64,000 nt of DNA from Blattabacterium cuenoti (GTDB taxonomy: Bacteria; Bacteroidota; Bacteroidia; Flavobacteriales; Blattabacteriaceae). Below, piece by piece: positions 17,400 through 27,980 of this stretch. The DNA lies in assembly GCF_014251375.1 (NCBI RefSeq), contig NZ_CP059187.1:62001-126000 (forward strand), given 5' to 3'. The translations under genes and the position numbers were made by a program. The notes beneath the pieces are model-generated. The model saw only the letters and a program-made list of their open reading frames with translations, made no database searches and was not told where the DNA came from. The stretch's first letter is position 1; every line of letters begins with the position of its first letter.

Positions 17400-18209
17400 A
17401 TGATAGATACAAAAAAAACAATCAAACATATTGTTAGTTGGCTGAAAGAATATATCAAAAAATCTCAATCAAATGGATTTATTATAGGAATTTCGGGTGG
17501 TATAGATTCTTCGGTTACATCCGTTTTAGTAGCCATGACTACACATCCTACTATTACATTAGAAATGCCTATTTTAGAAAAAAAAAAAAATTTTTTATCA
17601 CAAAAACATATTAATTTTTTAAAATCTAAATTCATCAATGTTCATTCCTTAAAAAGGGATCTATCTTGTTTGTTAAATAATTTTTGTACAGTAGTAAATA
17701 CTGATGATAATAATGTTACTACTATTACTGAAATCAAAAAAAATAAAAATCTAGCTCTAGCAAATATAAAATCTAGGCTTCGTATGATGACTCTATATTA
17801 CTACGCAAATATAAAAAACTATCTAGTCGTAGGAACTGGAAACAAAATAGAAGATTTTGGAGTTGGATTTTTTACAAAATATGGAGATGGTGGGGTAGAT
17901 CTTCACCCAATAGCTGATTTAACTAAAAGTGAAATACGTTCTATAGCTAAAGAATTAAATATTCTTGATTGTATTCAAAATGCAATACCTACAGATGGAT
18001 TATGGGATGATCAAAGATCGGATGAAGAACAATTAAAAGCTTCTTATGAAGAATTGGAATGGGCAATGAAAATGTCAGAAAAAAAATTAAAACGTATCTC
18101 TTCTTTTAAGGAAAGAAAATATGAAATTATGAAAATATATCAAACGTTACATAAAAAAAACATTCATAAAATGATTCCTATTCCAGTTTGTAAAATTCCT
18201 AGAAATTAG
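17400..18209 (+). CDS. nadE: NH3-dependent NAD+ synthetase
   Basis: Converts nicotinate adenine dinucleotide to NAD+ with ATP and ammonia. The ATP-pyrophosphatase loop GISGGIDSS is at residues 29-37, and VVGTGNKIEDFGVGFFTKYGDGGVD contains the family signature. At 269 residues it lacks the glutaminase domain of long NadE, so it uses free ammonia, fitting a symbiont that handles host nitrogen waste (inference). It starts with ATG at 17400. Confidence 0.92.
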   Translation: MIDTKKTIKHIVSWLKEYIKKSQSNGFIIGISGGIDSSVTSVLVAMTTHPTITLEMPILEKKKNFLSQKHINFLKSKFINVHSLKRDLSCLLNNFCTVVNTDDNNVTTITEIKKNKNLALANIKSRLRMMTLYYYANIKNYLVVGTGNKIEDFGVGFFTKYGDGGVDLHPIADLTKSEIRSIAKELNILDCIQNAIPTDGLWDDQRSDEEQLKASYEELEWAMKMSEKKLKRISSFKERKYEIMKIYQTLHKKNIHKMIPIPVCKIPRN

Positions 18210-18325
18210 AAAAAAAAATTTAGAAAAACTGATCAAAAACATCTTATTACTCCACAACTAATAGACTAGTATATAGAACATATTATCAATACCTGACCTA
18301 CAATAGAAATAGAATATCGTTTTCG

Positions 18326-18333
18326 TACCTTTG
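18326..18333 (+). promoter_or_regulatory. Possible Bacteroidota -7 promoter element before folE
   Basis: TACCTTTG matches TAnnTTTG exactly and ends 22 bases before the folE ATG, in a 146-base spacer. No good -33 TTTG box is visible upstream, so activity is uncertain. Confidence 0.4.
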
Positions 18334-18355
18334 TTGAGCATGAGTCAATTTCTGC

Positions 18356-19033
18356 ATGAAAGAACATAAAAAAATTTTAGAAAAAAAAACTGATTCAGGA
18401 GATACAGAAACTCCATTACGGAATGATGCTTTTTGTATGAATGATGAAGAAAAAATAGATAAAATTGAAAAACATTTTTTTCATATTATGAAAATACTAG
18501 GATTAGATATGAATGATGATAGTTTACGAAAAACACCAAAACGTGTAGCAAAAATGTTTATAAAAGAAATATTTAGTGGGCTTAATCCCAAGACTACCCC
18601 TAGATCATCTACATTTGAAAATAAATATCAATACAACCAAATGTTAATAGAAAAAAATATCACGGTTTATTCTACTTGCGAACATCATTTTCTTCCTATT
18701 GTAGGAAAAGCTCATGTTGGATATATTTCTAATGGAAAAGTTATTGGTCTTTCTAAAATTAATAGAATTGTCAATTTTTATGCAAAAAGACCCCAAGTTC
18801 AAGAACGTTTGACTATGCAAATAGTCAAATCTTTGAAAGAAATACTAGAAACTAAAGACGTAGCATGTGTGATAGATGCAAAACATTTATGTGTAAATTC
18901 ACGGGGAATTAGAGATATAGAAAGTAGCACGATTACGACTGAATTAATCGGTTCATTTAAAAATAATCCGGAAATTAGAAGGGAGTTCTTCCATTACATT
19001 AGCATTCCATCAATAAATAAATATATGATGTGA
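18356..19033 (+). CDS. folE: GTP cyclohydrolase I FolE
   Basis: The first step of tetrahydrofolate synthesis, turning GTP into dihydroneopterin triphosphate. The zinc site is seen in TCEHHFLPI and KHLCVNSRG, and RPQVQERLT is the usual substrate-binding segment. The N-terminal ~40 residues are poorly conserved and rich in charged residues. The 225 residues match type IA enzymes. Just upstream is a short out-of-frame ATG reading, which I do not count. Confidence 0.92.
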   Translation: MKEHKKILEKKTDSGDTETPLRNDAFCMNDEEKIDKIEKHFFHIMKILGLDMNDDSLRKTPKRVAKMFIKEIFSGLNPKTTPRSSTFENKYQYNQMLIEKNITVYSTCEHHFLPIVGKAHVGYISNGKVIGLSKINRIVNFYAKRPQVQERLTMQIVKSLKEILETKDVACVIDAKHLCVNSRGIRDIESSTITTELIGSFKNNPEIRREFFHYISIPSINKYMM

Positions 19034-19067
19034 TGATCTCATACACAAATAATGGAACAACACTATT

Positions 19068-20555
19068 ATGGAAAATATAGAATACAAAAATTGTATACGA
19101 AATCAGATAAAAATATATAATTCTTTGAAAGGAAAAAAAGAATTATTTCATCCTATTAATAGAGAATATATTGGAATTTACGTTTGTGGACCTACAGTTT
19201 ATAATGATATTCATTTAGGAAACTGTCGGACTTTTATTTCATTTGATTTAGTTTTTCGTTATTTTAAACATTTAGGATACAAAGTCAGATATGTGAGAAA
19301 TATTACGGATGTAGGACATTTAGAAAATGAAAAAGATGATGGAGAAGACAAAATATCTAAAAAATCCCGTATTGAAGGACTTGAACCTATGGAAATTGTT
19401 CAAAAATATACTCTCTCTTTTCATGAGATATTAAATCTTTTCAATACACTTCCACCTAGTATTGAACCAACAGCTACTGGGCATCTTATAGAACAAATAG
19501 ATCTAATTCAAGAATTAATTAAAAAGGATTTAGCATACGAAATAAATGGTTCTGTTTATTTTGATATAAAAGAATATAATAAAAAATTTTCTTCTTACGG
19601 AAAATTGAGTCGTAATAAAATTCATAAACTTTTCAATGAAAAAAAATTTATATTTTCTGGAGAAAAACGTTCTAAACAAGATTTTTCTATTTGGAAAAGA
19701 GCTAGTTATAATCATATTATGAATTGGAATTCCCCATGGGGAAAAGGATTTCCTGGTTGGCATATAGAATGCACAACTATGAGTACAAAATATTTAGGAG
19801 AAGTTTTTGATATTCATGGTGGAGGAATAGATCTTAAGTTTCCACATCATGAATGTGAATTAGCACAAGCTGTAGGAGTTTATGGAAATAACAAGGATTA
19901 CCTTGCACATTATTGGATGCATACAAATATGTTGACTTTAAATGGAAAAAAAATGAGCAAGTCTACAGGAAATCTTTTAGTTTTAAAAGATATAATAAAC
20001 AAAAACTTTCATCCTACAATCATTCGATTTTTTATTTTGCAATCTCATTATCGTAGTATTTTAAATTTTTCCAATCAAGGACTTATAAATGCTGAAAAAG
20101 GATATTATAGATTAATGAATGCAGTCGAAAAATTAAAATATTTTTCTTTGAATGAAAAATCAAAAAAAAACAATTCATTGTTACATTTTAGTATTATTGA
20201 TAAATGGATAAAAGATTGTTATAATGCTATAAATGATGATTTTAACATCCCTTTATTAATATCTCATATTTTCAAAGCTACCCAACTTATTAATCATTCT
20301 ATTAATAATATGGGTTCATCGGATATCAATTTATTGAATAAATACATGAACTATTTTCTATTTGATATTCTTGGACTTCAAACATTTGAAAAAAAATACT
20401 TGGAAGATACTTCTAAAAAACTAAAAATACTTACTCAGAGATTGATAAAATTTCGTAGAGAAGAAAGAAAAAAAAAAAACTGGATACTTTCAGATAGAAT
20501 TCGAAAAGAATTATTTCATGCAGGGATTTCATTACATGATGATAAATTATCATAA
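19068..20555 (+). CDS. cysS: Cysteinyl-tRNA synthetase
   Basis: A class I aminoacyl-tRNA synthetase charging tRNA-Cys. It shows IHLGNCR (HIGH motif), KMSKS, the zinc-binding residues in CGPTVY and HHECELAQ, and WHIECTTMS. The length of 495 residues is normal for the family. Its last 6 bases overlap the 3' end of the convergent cystathionine enzyme gene. Confidence 0.95.
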   Translation: MENIEYKNCIRNQIKIYNSLKGKKELFHPINREYIGIYVCGPTVYNDIHLGNCRTFISFDLVFRYFKHLGYKVRYVRNITDVGHLENEKDDGEDKISKKSRIEGLEPMEIVQKYTLSFHEILNLFNTLPPSIEPTATGHLIEQIDLIQELIKKDLAYEINGSVYFDIKEYNKKFSSYGKLSRNKIHKLFNEKKFIFSGEKRSKQDFSIWKRASYNHIMNWNSPWGKGFPGWHIECTTMSTKYLGEVFDIHGGGIDLKFPHHECELAQAVGVYGNNKDYLAHYWMHTNMLTLNGKKMSKSTGNLLVLKDIINKNFHPTIIRFFILQSHYRSILNFSNQGLINAEKGYYRLMNAVEKLKYFSLNEKSKKNNSLLHFSIIDKWIKDCYNAINDDFNIPLLISHIFKATQLINHSINNMGSSDINLLNKYMNYFLFDILGLQTFEKKYLEDTSKKLKILTQRLIKFRREERKKKNWILSDRIRKELFHAGISLHDDKLS

Positions 20556-21692
20556 TGCTTGATCAATATCCTCTATAAGATCTTCTACATTTTCTATTCC
20601 AAAAGATAAACGAATGAGGGAATCTTGAATTCCCGCATTTTTTCTAATTTCAAAAGGAGTGGATTTATGCGTCATAGTTACTGGATGACAAATCAAACTT
20701 TTTGTCCCTCCCAAACTTTCTGCTAACTTGAATAGTTTGGTAGAAGTCACGACTTTTTTTGCAGATTCTATAGTATCATTTTTTAAACTAAAAGAAACAA
20801 TTCCACCAAAATATCGTTGTTGTTCCATTGCTACAGAATGATTTTTATGAGATGATAAACCAGGATAGTAAATTTTATCAATACAGGTCTTTTTTTTTCC
20901 TTCTAAAAAAGTAGCAACTCTAAATGCATTTTCAGATTGTTTTTTCACACGTAAATACAAAGTTTGACATCCTCTTATAGTTAACCAAGAATCAAAAGGT
21001 GATAAAATCCCACCAGTGGCATTTTGTATATATTTTAATTTTTCATATAAATCTGGATTTTTTACTGTAATTACCCCAGCTAATACATCTGAATGGCCAG
21101 CAATATATTTTGTAGCACTATGAATAACTATATCTGCTCCTAAATTAATAGGATTTTGAATAGCCGGAGAAGCAAAAGTATTATCCACTACAATCAAGAT
21201 ATTTGGGTTCTTTTTTTTAGAAAAAGTACTAATTTCTTTAATGTTAGATATTTTTAAAGTAGGATTTGTAGGAGTTTCTAACCAAACAAGTTTTGTTTTA
21301 TGAGAAATAACAGAAATGACATTTTCAGACGAAGTAGTATCCACAAACTTAGAATGAAGTTCCAATTTTTTATATAAATTCAATAAACGAAAAGTTCCTC
21401 CATAAATATCATCTACCGCTACTATTTCATCTCCACATTTTAATAATTTTAAAACAGCATCTACAGATGCTAATCCAGAAGAAAAAGCAAGACTAGCATA
21501 ACCAAATTCCAAATCTGTTATTAAATGTTCTAATATTTTTCTAGTAGGATTATTCGTTCTCGTATAATCAAATCCTTTATGAATTCCAGGTGCGTCTTGC
21601 ACATAAGTAGAAGTTTGATAGATCGGTGTAGAAATTGCTCCTGTTAAAGGGTCTGATGATATTTTTTGAATAAGTTTTGTTTCTTCCTTCAT
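20550..21692 (-). CDS. metB: Cystathionine gamma-synthase/lyase family PLP enzyme
   Basis: A Cys/Met-metabolism PLP enzyme of 380 residues. SATKYIAGHSD contains the lysine that binds PLP, and YTRTNNPTR is the typical N-terminal active-site segment. Sequence alone does not clearly separate gamma-synthase (MetB) from gamma-lyase (sulfur transfer from cystathionine to cysteine), so the symbol is provisional. It lies tail to tail with cysS. Confidence 0.8.
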   Translation of the reverse strand: MKEETKLIQKISSDPLTGAISTPIYQTSTYVQDAPGIHKGFDYTRTNNPTRKILEHLITDLEFGYASLAFSSGLASVDAVLKLLKCGDEIVAVDDIYGGTFRLLNLYKKLELHSKFVDTTSSENVISVISHKTKLVWLETPTNPTLKISNIKEISTFSKKKNPNILIVVDNTFASPAIQNPINLGADIVIHSATKYIAGHSDVLAGVITVKNPDLYEKLKYIQNATGGILSPFDSWLTIRGCQTLYLRVKKQSENAFRVATFLEGKKKTCIDKIYYPGLSSHKNHSVAMEQQRYFGGIVSFSLKNDTIESAKKVVTSTKLFKLAESLGGTKSLICHPVTMTHKSTPFEIRKNAGIQDSLIRLSFGIENVEDLIEDIDQAL

Positions 21693-21735
21693 TGTCTATA
21701 AAAAATTTCTAAAGAAAAAAAATTGATTCCATATG

Positions 21736-21743
21736 CAAATGTA
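21736..21743 (-). promoter_or_regulatory. Possible -7 promoter element before the cystathionine enzyme gene
   Basis: On the minus strand this reads TACATTTG, an exact TAnnTTTG match 43 bases upstream of the ATG at 21692, in the spacer shared with the divergent atp operon. No convincing -33 box was found. Confidence 0.3.
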
Positions 21744-21864
21744 CTCTTTCAATTCAAAAGATGAAAATACAATTTTTCAGAACAACAAAAAGGATTCACA
21801 ATTTTTTCTTTTTTTTATAGAAAAAATATAAATTTACCCCATATTGTTTTTTCTCAATTCTTGA

Positions 21865-22992
21865 ATGATTTTTAATCAACTAAAATTAACAATTTTTATT
21901 CTTTGCATTATTGTTAGTAGTATTATTGTTAGTTGGATGATAGTTCCCGGATCTTATTCTAAGACTAATACTACTACTGAAGATAATATTTCTTCTTCTT
22001 ATGAAGAAGATAAAACTGTTTCTAATAAGATTGATGTTTCTAAAACAATTATAGAACATGTCAGTGATTCTCATAAATGGAATTTATTTGGAGAGGAAAA
22101 AAGAGGAATTATATTTTACTTTCCTGTTTTTTTGTGGAATCCGGGACATGGTTTTGAAATTTTTTCTTCTTCTCAATTTTCATCTGAAAATATAGTAGTG
22201 AAAGGAAATTTTGGACATTATAAAATGTTTAAAGATAAAATATATAAAACCAATTCCAAAGGAACTTTGAATATGGATTCTAAAGGAATTCCAAAAAATG
22301 ATAAACCTTTAGATTTTTCCATTACAAAAAATGTAATATCTATATGCATTTCATTTTTTATATTGTGTTTCATTTTTGTAAAAATGAGACTTAGATACGC
22401 AACCCATCAAATTAAATGGCCCCTAGGAATTTTTTTAGAATTCTTGATTTTATTTATACGGGATGAAATAGCCATTCCAAATATTGGAAAGAAAAAATAT
22501 AGAATCTATTTTCCTTTTTTGTTAACAACTTTTTTTTTCATATTGATAAACAATTTAATATCTATTTTACCTGGATTTCCAAACGTTACTGGAAATATTA
22601 GTGTTACCTTCTCTTTAGCACTGATTACTTTTTTTATAACTAATATAAATGCTAACAAAAGTTATTGGAAACATACTTTTTGGATGCCAAATGTTCCTTT
22701 ATTGATCAAATTTATACTTTTTCCAATTGAATTGATTGGAATTTTTATTCGTCCACTAACTTTATGTATTCGTTTATTTGCTAACATGACGGCTGGTCAT
22801 ATTATTATTTTGAGTTTTATTTGTCTTATTTTTATTTTTAGAAATTTATTTATTGCTAGTTTTTCCATAACTTTCTGTTTTTTTATTTCTCTATTAGAAA
22901 TTATGGTATCTTTTTTGCAATCCTTTATTTTTACAACTTTATCTTCTTTGCTCATAGGTATGGCTGTAAAAAATTATGAAAATGAAACTTAA
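21865..22992 (+). CDS. atpB: ATP synthase F0 subunit a
   Basis: The proton-channel stator subunit of F0. The essential arginine lies in RPLTLCIRLFANMTAGHI near the C-terminus. At 375 residues it is about 100 longer than the E. coli protein: an N-terminal membrane helix (residues ~8-26) is followed by a long hydrophilic domain before the core helices, an arrangement usual in Bacteroidota. It is the first gene of atpBEFHAG. Confidence 0.93.
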   Translation: MIFNQLKLTIFILCIIVSSIIVSWMIVPGSYSKTNTTTEDNISSSYEEDKTVSNKIDVSKTIIEHVSDSHKWNLFGEEKRGIIFYFPVFLWNPGHGFEIFSSSQFSSENIVVKGNFGHYKMFKDKIYKTNSKGTLNMDSKGIPKNDKPLDFSITKNVISICISFFILCFIFVKMRLRYATHQIKWPLGIFLEFLILFIRDEIAIPNIGKKKYRIYFPFLLTTFFFILINNLISILPGFPNVTGNISVTFSLALITFFITNINANKSYWKHTFWMPNVPLLIKFILFPIELIGIFIRPLTLCIRLFANMTAGHIIILSFICLIFIFRNLFIASFSITFCFFISLLEIMVSFLQSFIFTTLSSLLIGMAVKNYENET

Positions 22993-23004
22993 AAAATATA
23001 ATTT

Positions 23005-23235
23005 ATGGATAATATAGATTTAACTTATTCAGGAATAGCTGCTTTAGGAGCAGGACTTGCCGTAATAGGAGCTGGATTAGGAATTGGAAAAATTGGAAGT
23101 TCTGCAATGGATGCCATCTCTAGACAACCTGAAGCCTCAGGGAAAATACAAAACGCAATGATTATCGCTTCAGCTCTTATTGAAGGCGCCGCTCTTTTTG
23201 GAATAGTAACAGCTCTGTTAACTGTATTTAAGTAA
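23005..23235 (+). CDS. atpE: ATP synthase F0 subunit c
   Basis: The rotor-ring subunit: a hairpin of two membrane helices joined by the polar loop SRQPE. The ion-binding carboxylate is Glu60 in ALIEGAALFG. The residues next to it do not show the full sodium-binding set, so proton coupling is likely. At 76 residues it is normal in length, and it sits 12 bases after atpB. Confidence 0.95.
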   Translation: MDNIDLTYSGIAALGAGLAVIGAGLGIGKIGSSAMDAISRQPEASGKIQNAMIIASALIEGAALFGIVTALLTVFK

Positions 23236-23240
23236 TTAAA

Positions 23241-23735
23241 ATGGATTTGCTCACTCCTTCTATAGGATTAATTGTATGGCAGACGATTATATTTGTCATA
23301 TTAATGTTATTTCTTTCCAAATATGCTTGGACCCCAATAATCCAGTTCATTGATAAAAGAGAAGAAAGAATTCGAATATCTATAGAAAAAGCTGATCAAG
23401 CTAAAAAAGAATTCAAAAATATAGAAGAGAAAAAAAACAAAATTTTGAAAGAACTACGTATAGAAAAAGATCTCATTCTGAAAGAAGCTTTTAAAATAAA
23501 AGAAGACATTCTACAAAATGCTAAAAAAGAAGGATTTTTAGAAAAAAAGAAAATGCTTCAAGAAGCAAAATCTCTCTTTCAGAAAGAAAGAAAATCCGCC
23601 ATATACGAATTAAAAAATCAGATAGGTGATATTTCCATAAAAATAGCTGAGAAAATATTAAAAGAAGAATTTGATAAAAAAGAACTCATAAATAAACAAG
23701 AAAAATTCATCCAAGAATTAGTACAAAATTTGTAG
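23241..23735 (+). CDS. atpF: ATP synthase F0 subunit b
   Basis: The peripheral-stalk subunit: one N-terminal membrane helix (IGLIVWQTIIFVILMLFLSKY) followed by a long charged alpha-helix (about residues 45-150) rich in Lys/Glu that dimerises. The 164 residues are typical. It starts 5 bases after atpE. Confidence 0.93.
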   Translation: MDLLTPSIGLIVWQTIIFVILMLFLSKYAWTPIIQFIDKREERIRISIEKADQAKKEFKNIEEKKNKILKELRIEKDLILKEAFKIKEDILQNAKKEGFLEKKKMLQEAKSLFQKERKSAIYELKNQIGDISIKIAEKILKEEFDKKELINKQEKFIQELVQNL

Positions 23736-23768
23736 TTCTTATTTTTTGATTTCTCTAAAATTGAGAAT

Positions 23769-24326
23769 ATGTTTTTAAAAAAAAGAATCTCCAAACATTA
23801 TGCTCAAATTCTTTTTGAGTATTCTGTAAAAATCCATAAAAAAAATTCTATTTACAAAAAAATAAAAAAAGTATATTTTCTATTATCTCACAATATTCAT
23901 TTCAATAGATTTTTGAAAAGTTCATTATTAAGTGATAAAAATAAAATTCTAATTTTAGAAAAAATTTTTTATTCTTTTGATTTTTTTATTTTTCATTTTA
24001 TAAAACTTTTAATTTTAAGAAAAAGAGAATCCTTATTAAAAGAAATCATTTTAGAATATAAAAGTATGTATAAAAAAAAGAAAGGAATTGTAAAATGTTT
24101 TCTTACTTCTTCTTTTCCTTTAAACAAGAATTTTCAAGAAATAATTGTTGAAAAGATCATGTCTTTAGATTTAGAAAAATCAGAAAAATATAAAAAAAAA
24201 TATCACATTATCAATAGAATTGACAAATCTATTGTTGGAGGTTTTTTGTTTCGCATAGGATATAAAGAGTGGGATTTCAGTGTAAAAAGACAATTACTTT
24301 ATATTCAAAAAATGTTTAAAAATTAA
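23769..24326 (+). CDS. atpH: ATP synthase F1 subunit delta
   Basis: Connects the F1 head to the b stalk. Identity rests on position between atpF and atpA, the N-terminal [13 protein letters not shown] and the C-terminal [26 protein letters not shown], which is typical of OSCP/delta. The middle is strongly diverged and very rich in Lys, Phe and Ile, as expected under A+T pressure. The length of 185 residues is normal. Confidence 0.88.
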   Translation: MFLKKRISKHYAQILFEYSVKIHKKNSIYKKIKKVYFLLSHNIHFNRFLKSSLLSDKNKILILEKIFYSFDFFIFHFIKLLILRKRESLLKEIILEYKSMYKKKKGIVKCFLTSSFPLNKNFQEIIVEKIMSLDLEKSEKYKKKYHIINRIDKSIVGGFLFRIGYKEWDFSVKRQLLYIQKMFKN

Positions 24327-24333
24327 TTTTTAC

Positions 24334-25920
24334 ATGTCAGATTTAAAATATTCTGAAATATCATCTATACTTAAAAAACAATTATCTGATTTACAATTTG
24401 AATCGAAATTATCTGAATCAGGAATTGTTGTTCAAGTAGGAGATGGAATAGTGCAAGCTTTTGGACTAAATTCTGTTTTTTATGGAGAACTTGTAGAATT
24501 TCATTCTGGAATCAAAGGAATAGTTTTGAATCTTGAAGAAGATCATGTCAGTATTGTTTTGCTAAGTAGTTACTCCAAAGAAATTAAAGAAGGAGATACT
24601 GTAACACGTACAGGAAAAACATTATCTATAGAAGTAGGAGAAGGGATGTTGGGGCGCGTTGTGGATACATTAGGAAATCCTATTGATGGAAAAGGACCTA
24701 TAGAAGGAAAATTATTCGAAATGCCATTGGAAAGAAAAGCTCCAGGGGTTATTTATAGAGAACCCGTAAAAGAACCTCTTCAAACTGGGATTAAATTTAT
24801 AGATTCCATGATTCCTATTGGAAGAGGGCAAAGAGAATTGATTATTGGTGATAGGCAAACTGGAAAAACAACTATAGCAATTGATACAATTATTAATCAA
24901 AAAGAATTTTATAATACGGAAAAACAAGTTTATTGTATTTATGTAGCTATAAGCCAAAAAGGATCAACAATAGCTAGAATTACTAAAATTTTAGAAGAAA
25001 AGGGGGCTATGCCTTATACTATCGTAGTATTATCAAATGCTTCTGAACCAGCCTCTATGCAAGTATTTTCTCCGTTTTCTGGAACAGCTATTGGAGAATA
25101 TTTTCGTGATACTGGACGGTCTTCTTTAGTGATTTATGACGATCTTTCGAAACAAGCTGTTTCTTATCGGGAAATTTCTTTGTTGTTGCGGCGTCCTCCA
25201 GGACGAGAAGCATATCCAGGAGATGTTTTCTATTTGCATTCTCGTTTATTAGAAAGATCTTCAAAAATCATAAATGATCAAAACATAGTTAAAAAAATGA
25301 ATGATATTCCAGAATCAATTAAAGATCATGTAAAATGTGGGGGATCTTTAACAGCAATCCCAATTGTTGAAACACAATCTGGAGATGTCTCTTCTTATAT
25401 TCCAACTAATGTTATTTCTATAACAGATGGACAAATTTTTTTAGAAAAAGATTTATTCCATTCTGGAATACGTCCTGCTATTAATGAAAGTATTTCTGTT
25501 TCCCGTGTAGGAGGATCTGCTCAAATCAAATCTATGAGAAAAGTATCTGGAACTCTAAAATTGGATCAGGCGCAGTTTAGAGAGATAGAATCCTTTTCAA
25601 AATTCGGATCTGAATTAGATCCGGAAACTATGAAAATTATTCAAAAAGGTAGAAGAAATATAGAAATATTAAAACAAAAACCTCATTATCCATATAAAGT
25701 ATCCGATCAGATTGCCATTATTTATGCTGGTGTAAAAAACCTACTAAATAAAATTCCTATTGAAAAAATAAAAACTTTTGAAAAAGAATATCTTTTTTAT
25801 TTAAATGAAAAACACAAAGAACTATTGAATTCATTGAAAAACGGAATTTTTCATGATGAATTCGCTAAAATTTTAGAAAAAATAGCTTCTGAACTCAGCA
25901 AAAAATATTCCAATAATTAA
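24334..25920 (+). CDS. atpA: ATP synthase F1 subunit alpha
   Basis: The regulatory nucleotide-binding subunit of F1. The P-loop GDRQTGKT is at residues 172-179, and [17 protein letters not shown] is the alpha/beta signature. At 528 residues it is slightly longer than the E. coli protein. It is followed at once by atpG; its catalytic partner AtpD is not in the window. Confidence 0.96.
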   Translation: MSDLKYSEISSILKKQLSDLQFESKLSESGIVVQVGDGIVQAFGLNSVFYGELVEFHSGIKGIVLNLEEDHVSIVLLSSYSKEIKEGDTVTRTGKTLSIEVGEGMLGRVVDTLGNPIDGKGPIEGKLFEMPLERKAPGVIYREPVKEPLQTGIKFIDSMIPIGRGQRELIIGDRQTGKTTIAIDTIINQKEFYNTEKQVYCIYVAISQKGSTIARITKILEEKGAMPYTIVVLSNASEPASMQVFSPFSGTAIGEYFRDTGRSSLVIYDDLSKQAVSYREISLLLRRPPGREAYPGDVFYLHSRLLERSSKIINDQNIVKKMNDIPESIKDHVKCGGSLTAIPIVETQSGDVSSYIPTNVISITDGQIFLEKDLFHSGIRPAINESISVSRVGGSAQIKSMRKVSGTLKLDQAQFREIESFSKFGSELDPETMKIIQKGRRNIEILKQKPHYPYKVSDQIAIIYAGVKNLLNKIPIEKIKTFEKEYLFYLNEKHKELLNSLKNGIFHDEFAKILEKIASELSKKYSNN

Positions 25921-25924
25921 ATTG

Positions 25925-26821
25925 ATGAATCCAAAAGAAATAAAAAAACGAATTCTATCCATTAACTCGGTTGTAAAAACAACAGAAGCTATGAAAATGA
26001 TTTCTATTGTGAAATTACGAAAATCAAAAGAATCGCTTTTACATATAAAAACATATTCAGAACACATCAAAAAATTATTTCTAGATCTTATAGAAACAGA
26101 AAAAAAGGAAAATTTAGAAAAAAATAAATATTTTATTTCCGATTTTTCTTCTATTTCTGAAAAAAAAAAACAACTATTTTTAGTTTTTACTTCTAATAAA
26201 GGTTTATGTGGTGGATTTAATTCCTTAATTTTTAATAAAATTAATAAAATAATTCAGAAAAAAGAAAATTTATATAATCAAGATATCTTTTTTTCTATAG
26301 GAAAAAAAGGATTGGATTTTTTATACAAGAAAAAATATAATATATATAATGGAAACAAAAAATTTTTAAAAAATTTTACTTATAAGTATGAAGAAACGTT
26401 TTTGTTTGTTAAAAAATTAATTTCAGATTTTTTATCTAAAAAAATATCTTCTATATTTTTGATGTATAATCATTTAAAAAATTCTTTTTTACAAGAAGTA
26501 ATTGTAGAAAAATTTCTTCCTATCCCTTTTTCTATTTTAAATTTTTCAAAAAAATCATTTCACAATCCTATTTTAGAACCATCCAAGAAAATCATTTTAG
26601 ATTATATTATTCCAAAATTTCTTAACGTGAAACTCTTTAAAACTTTATTAGAATCATCCAATTCAGAACATACAGCACGTATGATATCCATGCACAAAGC
26701 CACAGAAAACGCATCTAATATAAAAAAAAATCTTCTGTTAAATTATAATAAAGAAAGACAAACAACAATTACTAAAGAAATACTAGAAATTATTAGCGGA
26801 TTAGAAGCTTTAAAAAAGTAA
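25925..26821 (+). CDS. atpG: ATP synthase F1 subunit gamma
   Basis: The central rotating shaft of F1. It shows the two long terminal helices: MNPKEIKKRILSINSVVKTTEAM at the start, and SEHTARMISMHKATENASN with the catch-loop sequence at the end. The ATG at 25925 is used, since the in-frame TTG three bases earlier adds nothing. It closes the atp cluster; atpD and atpC are absent, as in Bacteroidota where they form a separate operon. Confidence 0.94.
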   Translation: MNPKEIKKRILSINSVVKTTEAMKMISIVKLRKSKESLLHIKTYSEHIKKLFLDLIETEKKENLEKNKYFISDFSSISEKKKQLFLVFTSNKGLCGGFNSLIFNKINKIIQKKENLYNQDIFFSIGKKGLDFLYKKKYNIYNGNKKFLKNFTYKYEETFLFVKKLISDFLSKKISSIFLMYNHLKNSFLQEVIVEKFLPIPFSILNFSKKSFHNPILEPSKKIILDYIIPKFLNVKLFKTLLESSNSEHTARMISMHKATENASNIKKNLLLNYNKERQTTITKEILEIISGLEALKK

Positions 26822-26846
26822 AGTGATTTGTAAAAATTATTTGAAT

Positions 26847-27851
26847 ATGAAAAAGATGCTAACAGGAATTCAAAGTACAGGTACCCCCCATTTAGGAAAT
26901 ATTTTAGGAGTTATAATCCCTTTTATCAAGATATCTAATCATCCCCAAATTTCTTCTTTTGTATTTGTAGCAGATTTGCATTCTTTAACACAGGTAAAAG
27001 ATGTAGAAAAAATAAGAGATAATACTTATCAAGTTGTTGCCGCATGGTTAGCTTTTGGATTAAACCCGGATAATAGTATCTTATATAGACAATCTGATGT
27101 ATCCGAAGTAACAGAATTAGCTTGGTATTTCAATTGTTTTTTTCCTTATCAAAGACTAACATTAGCTCATTCTTTTAAGGATAATAATAAGGAAAGGAAT
27201 AATAATAATCATATCAAAATGAATGTTGGTTTATTTACTTATCCTATTTTAATGGCAGCTGATATTTTACTTTATAATGCAGAAATCATTCCTGTAGGAA
27301 AAGACCAGTTACAACATATTGAAATAACACGTCGTATAGCTACTCTTTTCAATCAAAAAACAGGAAAAGAATTATTTTCTTTACCCAATCCACTTTTACA
27401 AACAGAAAGCATGGCTTCTGTACCTGGTACGGATGGAAAAAAAATGAGCAAATCAAAAAAAAATTGGATTAATATTTTTTCCTCAGATGAAATTTTAAAA
27501 AAACAAATAATGAATATTCATACAGATAATAAATCTTTAAAAGACAAAAAAGATCCAGATCAAGATTCTATAATGTCTTTATACCGACTCTTAGCTCCTT
27601 TAAATAAAGTGGATAAAATGAGAGAAAAATATTTAAAGGGCGGATATGGATATCTGGAAGCTAAAATAACGCTTTATGAATGTATAAAGAAAAAATTTTC
27701 AGTAGAAAGAAAAAAATTTTCTTTTTTTATAGAAAAAAAATCTTTTTTAGATAAAGTTCTTTCCTTAGGCGCTCAAAAAGCAAAAAATATAGCTTGTAAA
27801 AGATTAGATCAGATTAGAAAAACTTTAAATTTTAAACCATCATTAAAATAA
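26847..27851 (+). CDS. trpS: Tryptophanyl-tRNA synthetase
   Basis: Charges tRNA-Trp. Class I motifs are TPHLGN (HIGH) and KKMSKSKKN. GIQSTGTPHLGNILG at the N-terminus is typical of TrpS and separates it from TyrS. I start at the ATG at 26847 (334 residues); the GTG at 26823 is in frame but would add an unneeded leader right behind atpG. The 129-base spacer after it holds no gene. Confidence 0.94.
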   Translation: MKKMLTGIQSTGTPHLGNILGVIIPFIKISNHPQISSFVFVADLHSLTQVKDVEKIRDNTYQVVAAWLAFGLNPDNSILYRQSDVSEVTELAWYFNCFFPYQRLTLAHSFKDNNKERNNNNHIKMNVGLFTYPILMAADILLYNAEIIPVGKDQLQHIEITRRIATLFNQKTGKELFSLPNPLLQTESMASVPGTDGKKMSKSKKNWINIFSSDEILKKQIMNIHTDNKSLKDKKDPDQDSIMSLYRLLAPLNKVDKMREKYLKGGYGYLEAKITLYECIKKKFSVERKKFSFFIEKKSFLDKVLSLGAQKAKNIACKRLDQIRKTLNFKPSLK

Positions 27852-27980
27852 TAATACCATTCTATTCTATGTATTTTATTGACAAAATGACACAATTATA
27901 AAATATGGCAAATATTTTGCTATTTATGATGTTTATATAGTTTATAAATAAAAAAATATTAGGATAATTAATAAATAATT

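Noticed and set aside
18210-18355. Possible RNA gene in the nadE-folE spacer
   Set aside because: No tRNA or known riboswitch fold could be built from it; only a promoter-like box is visible.
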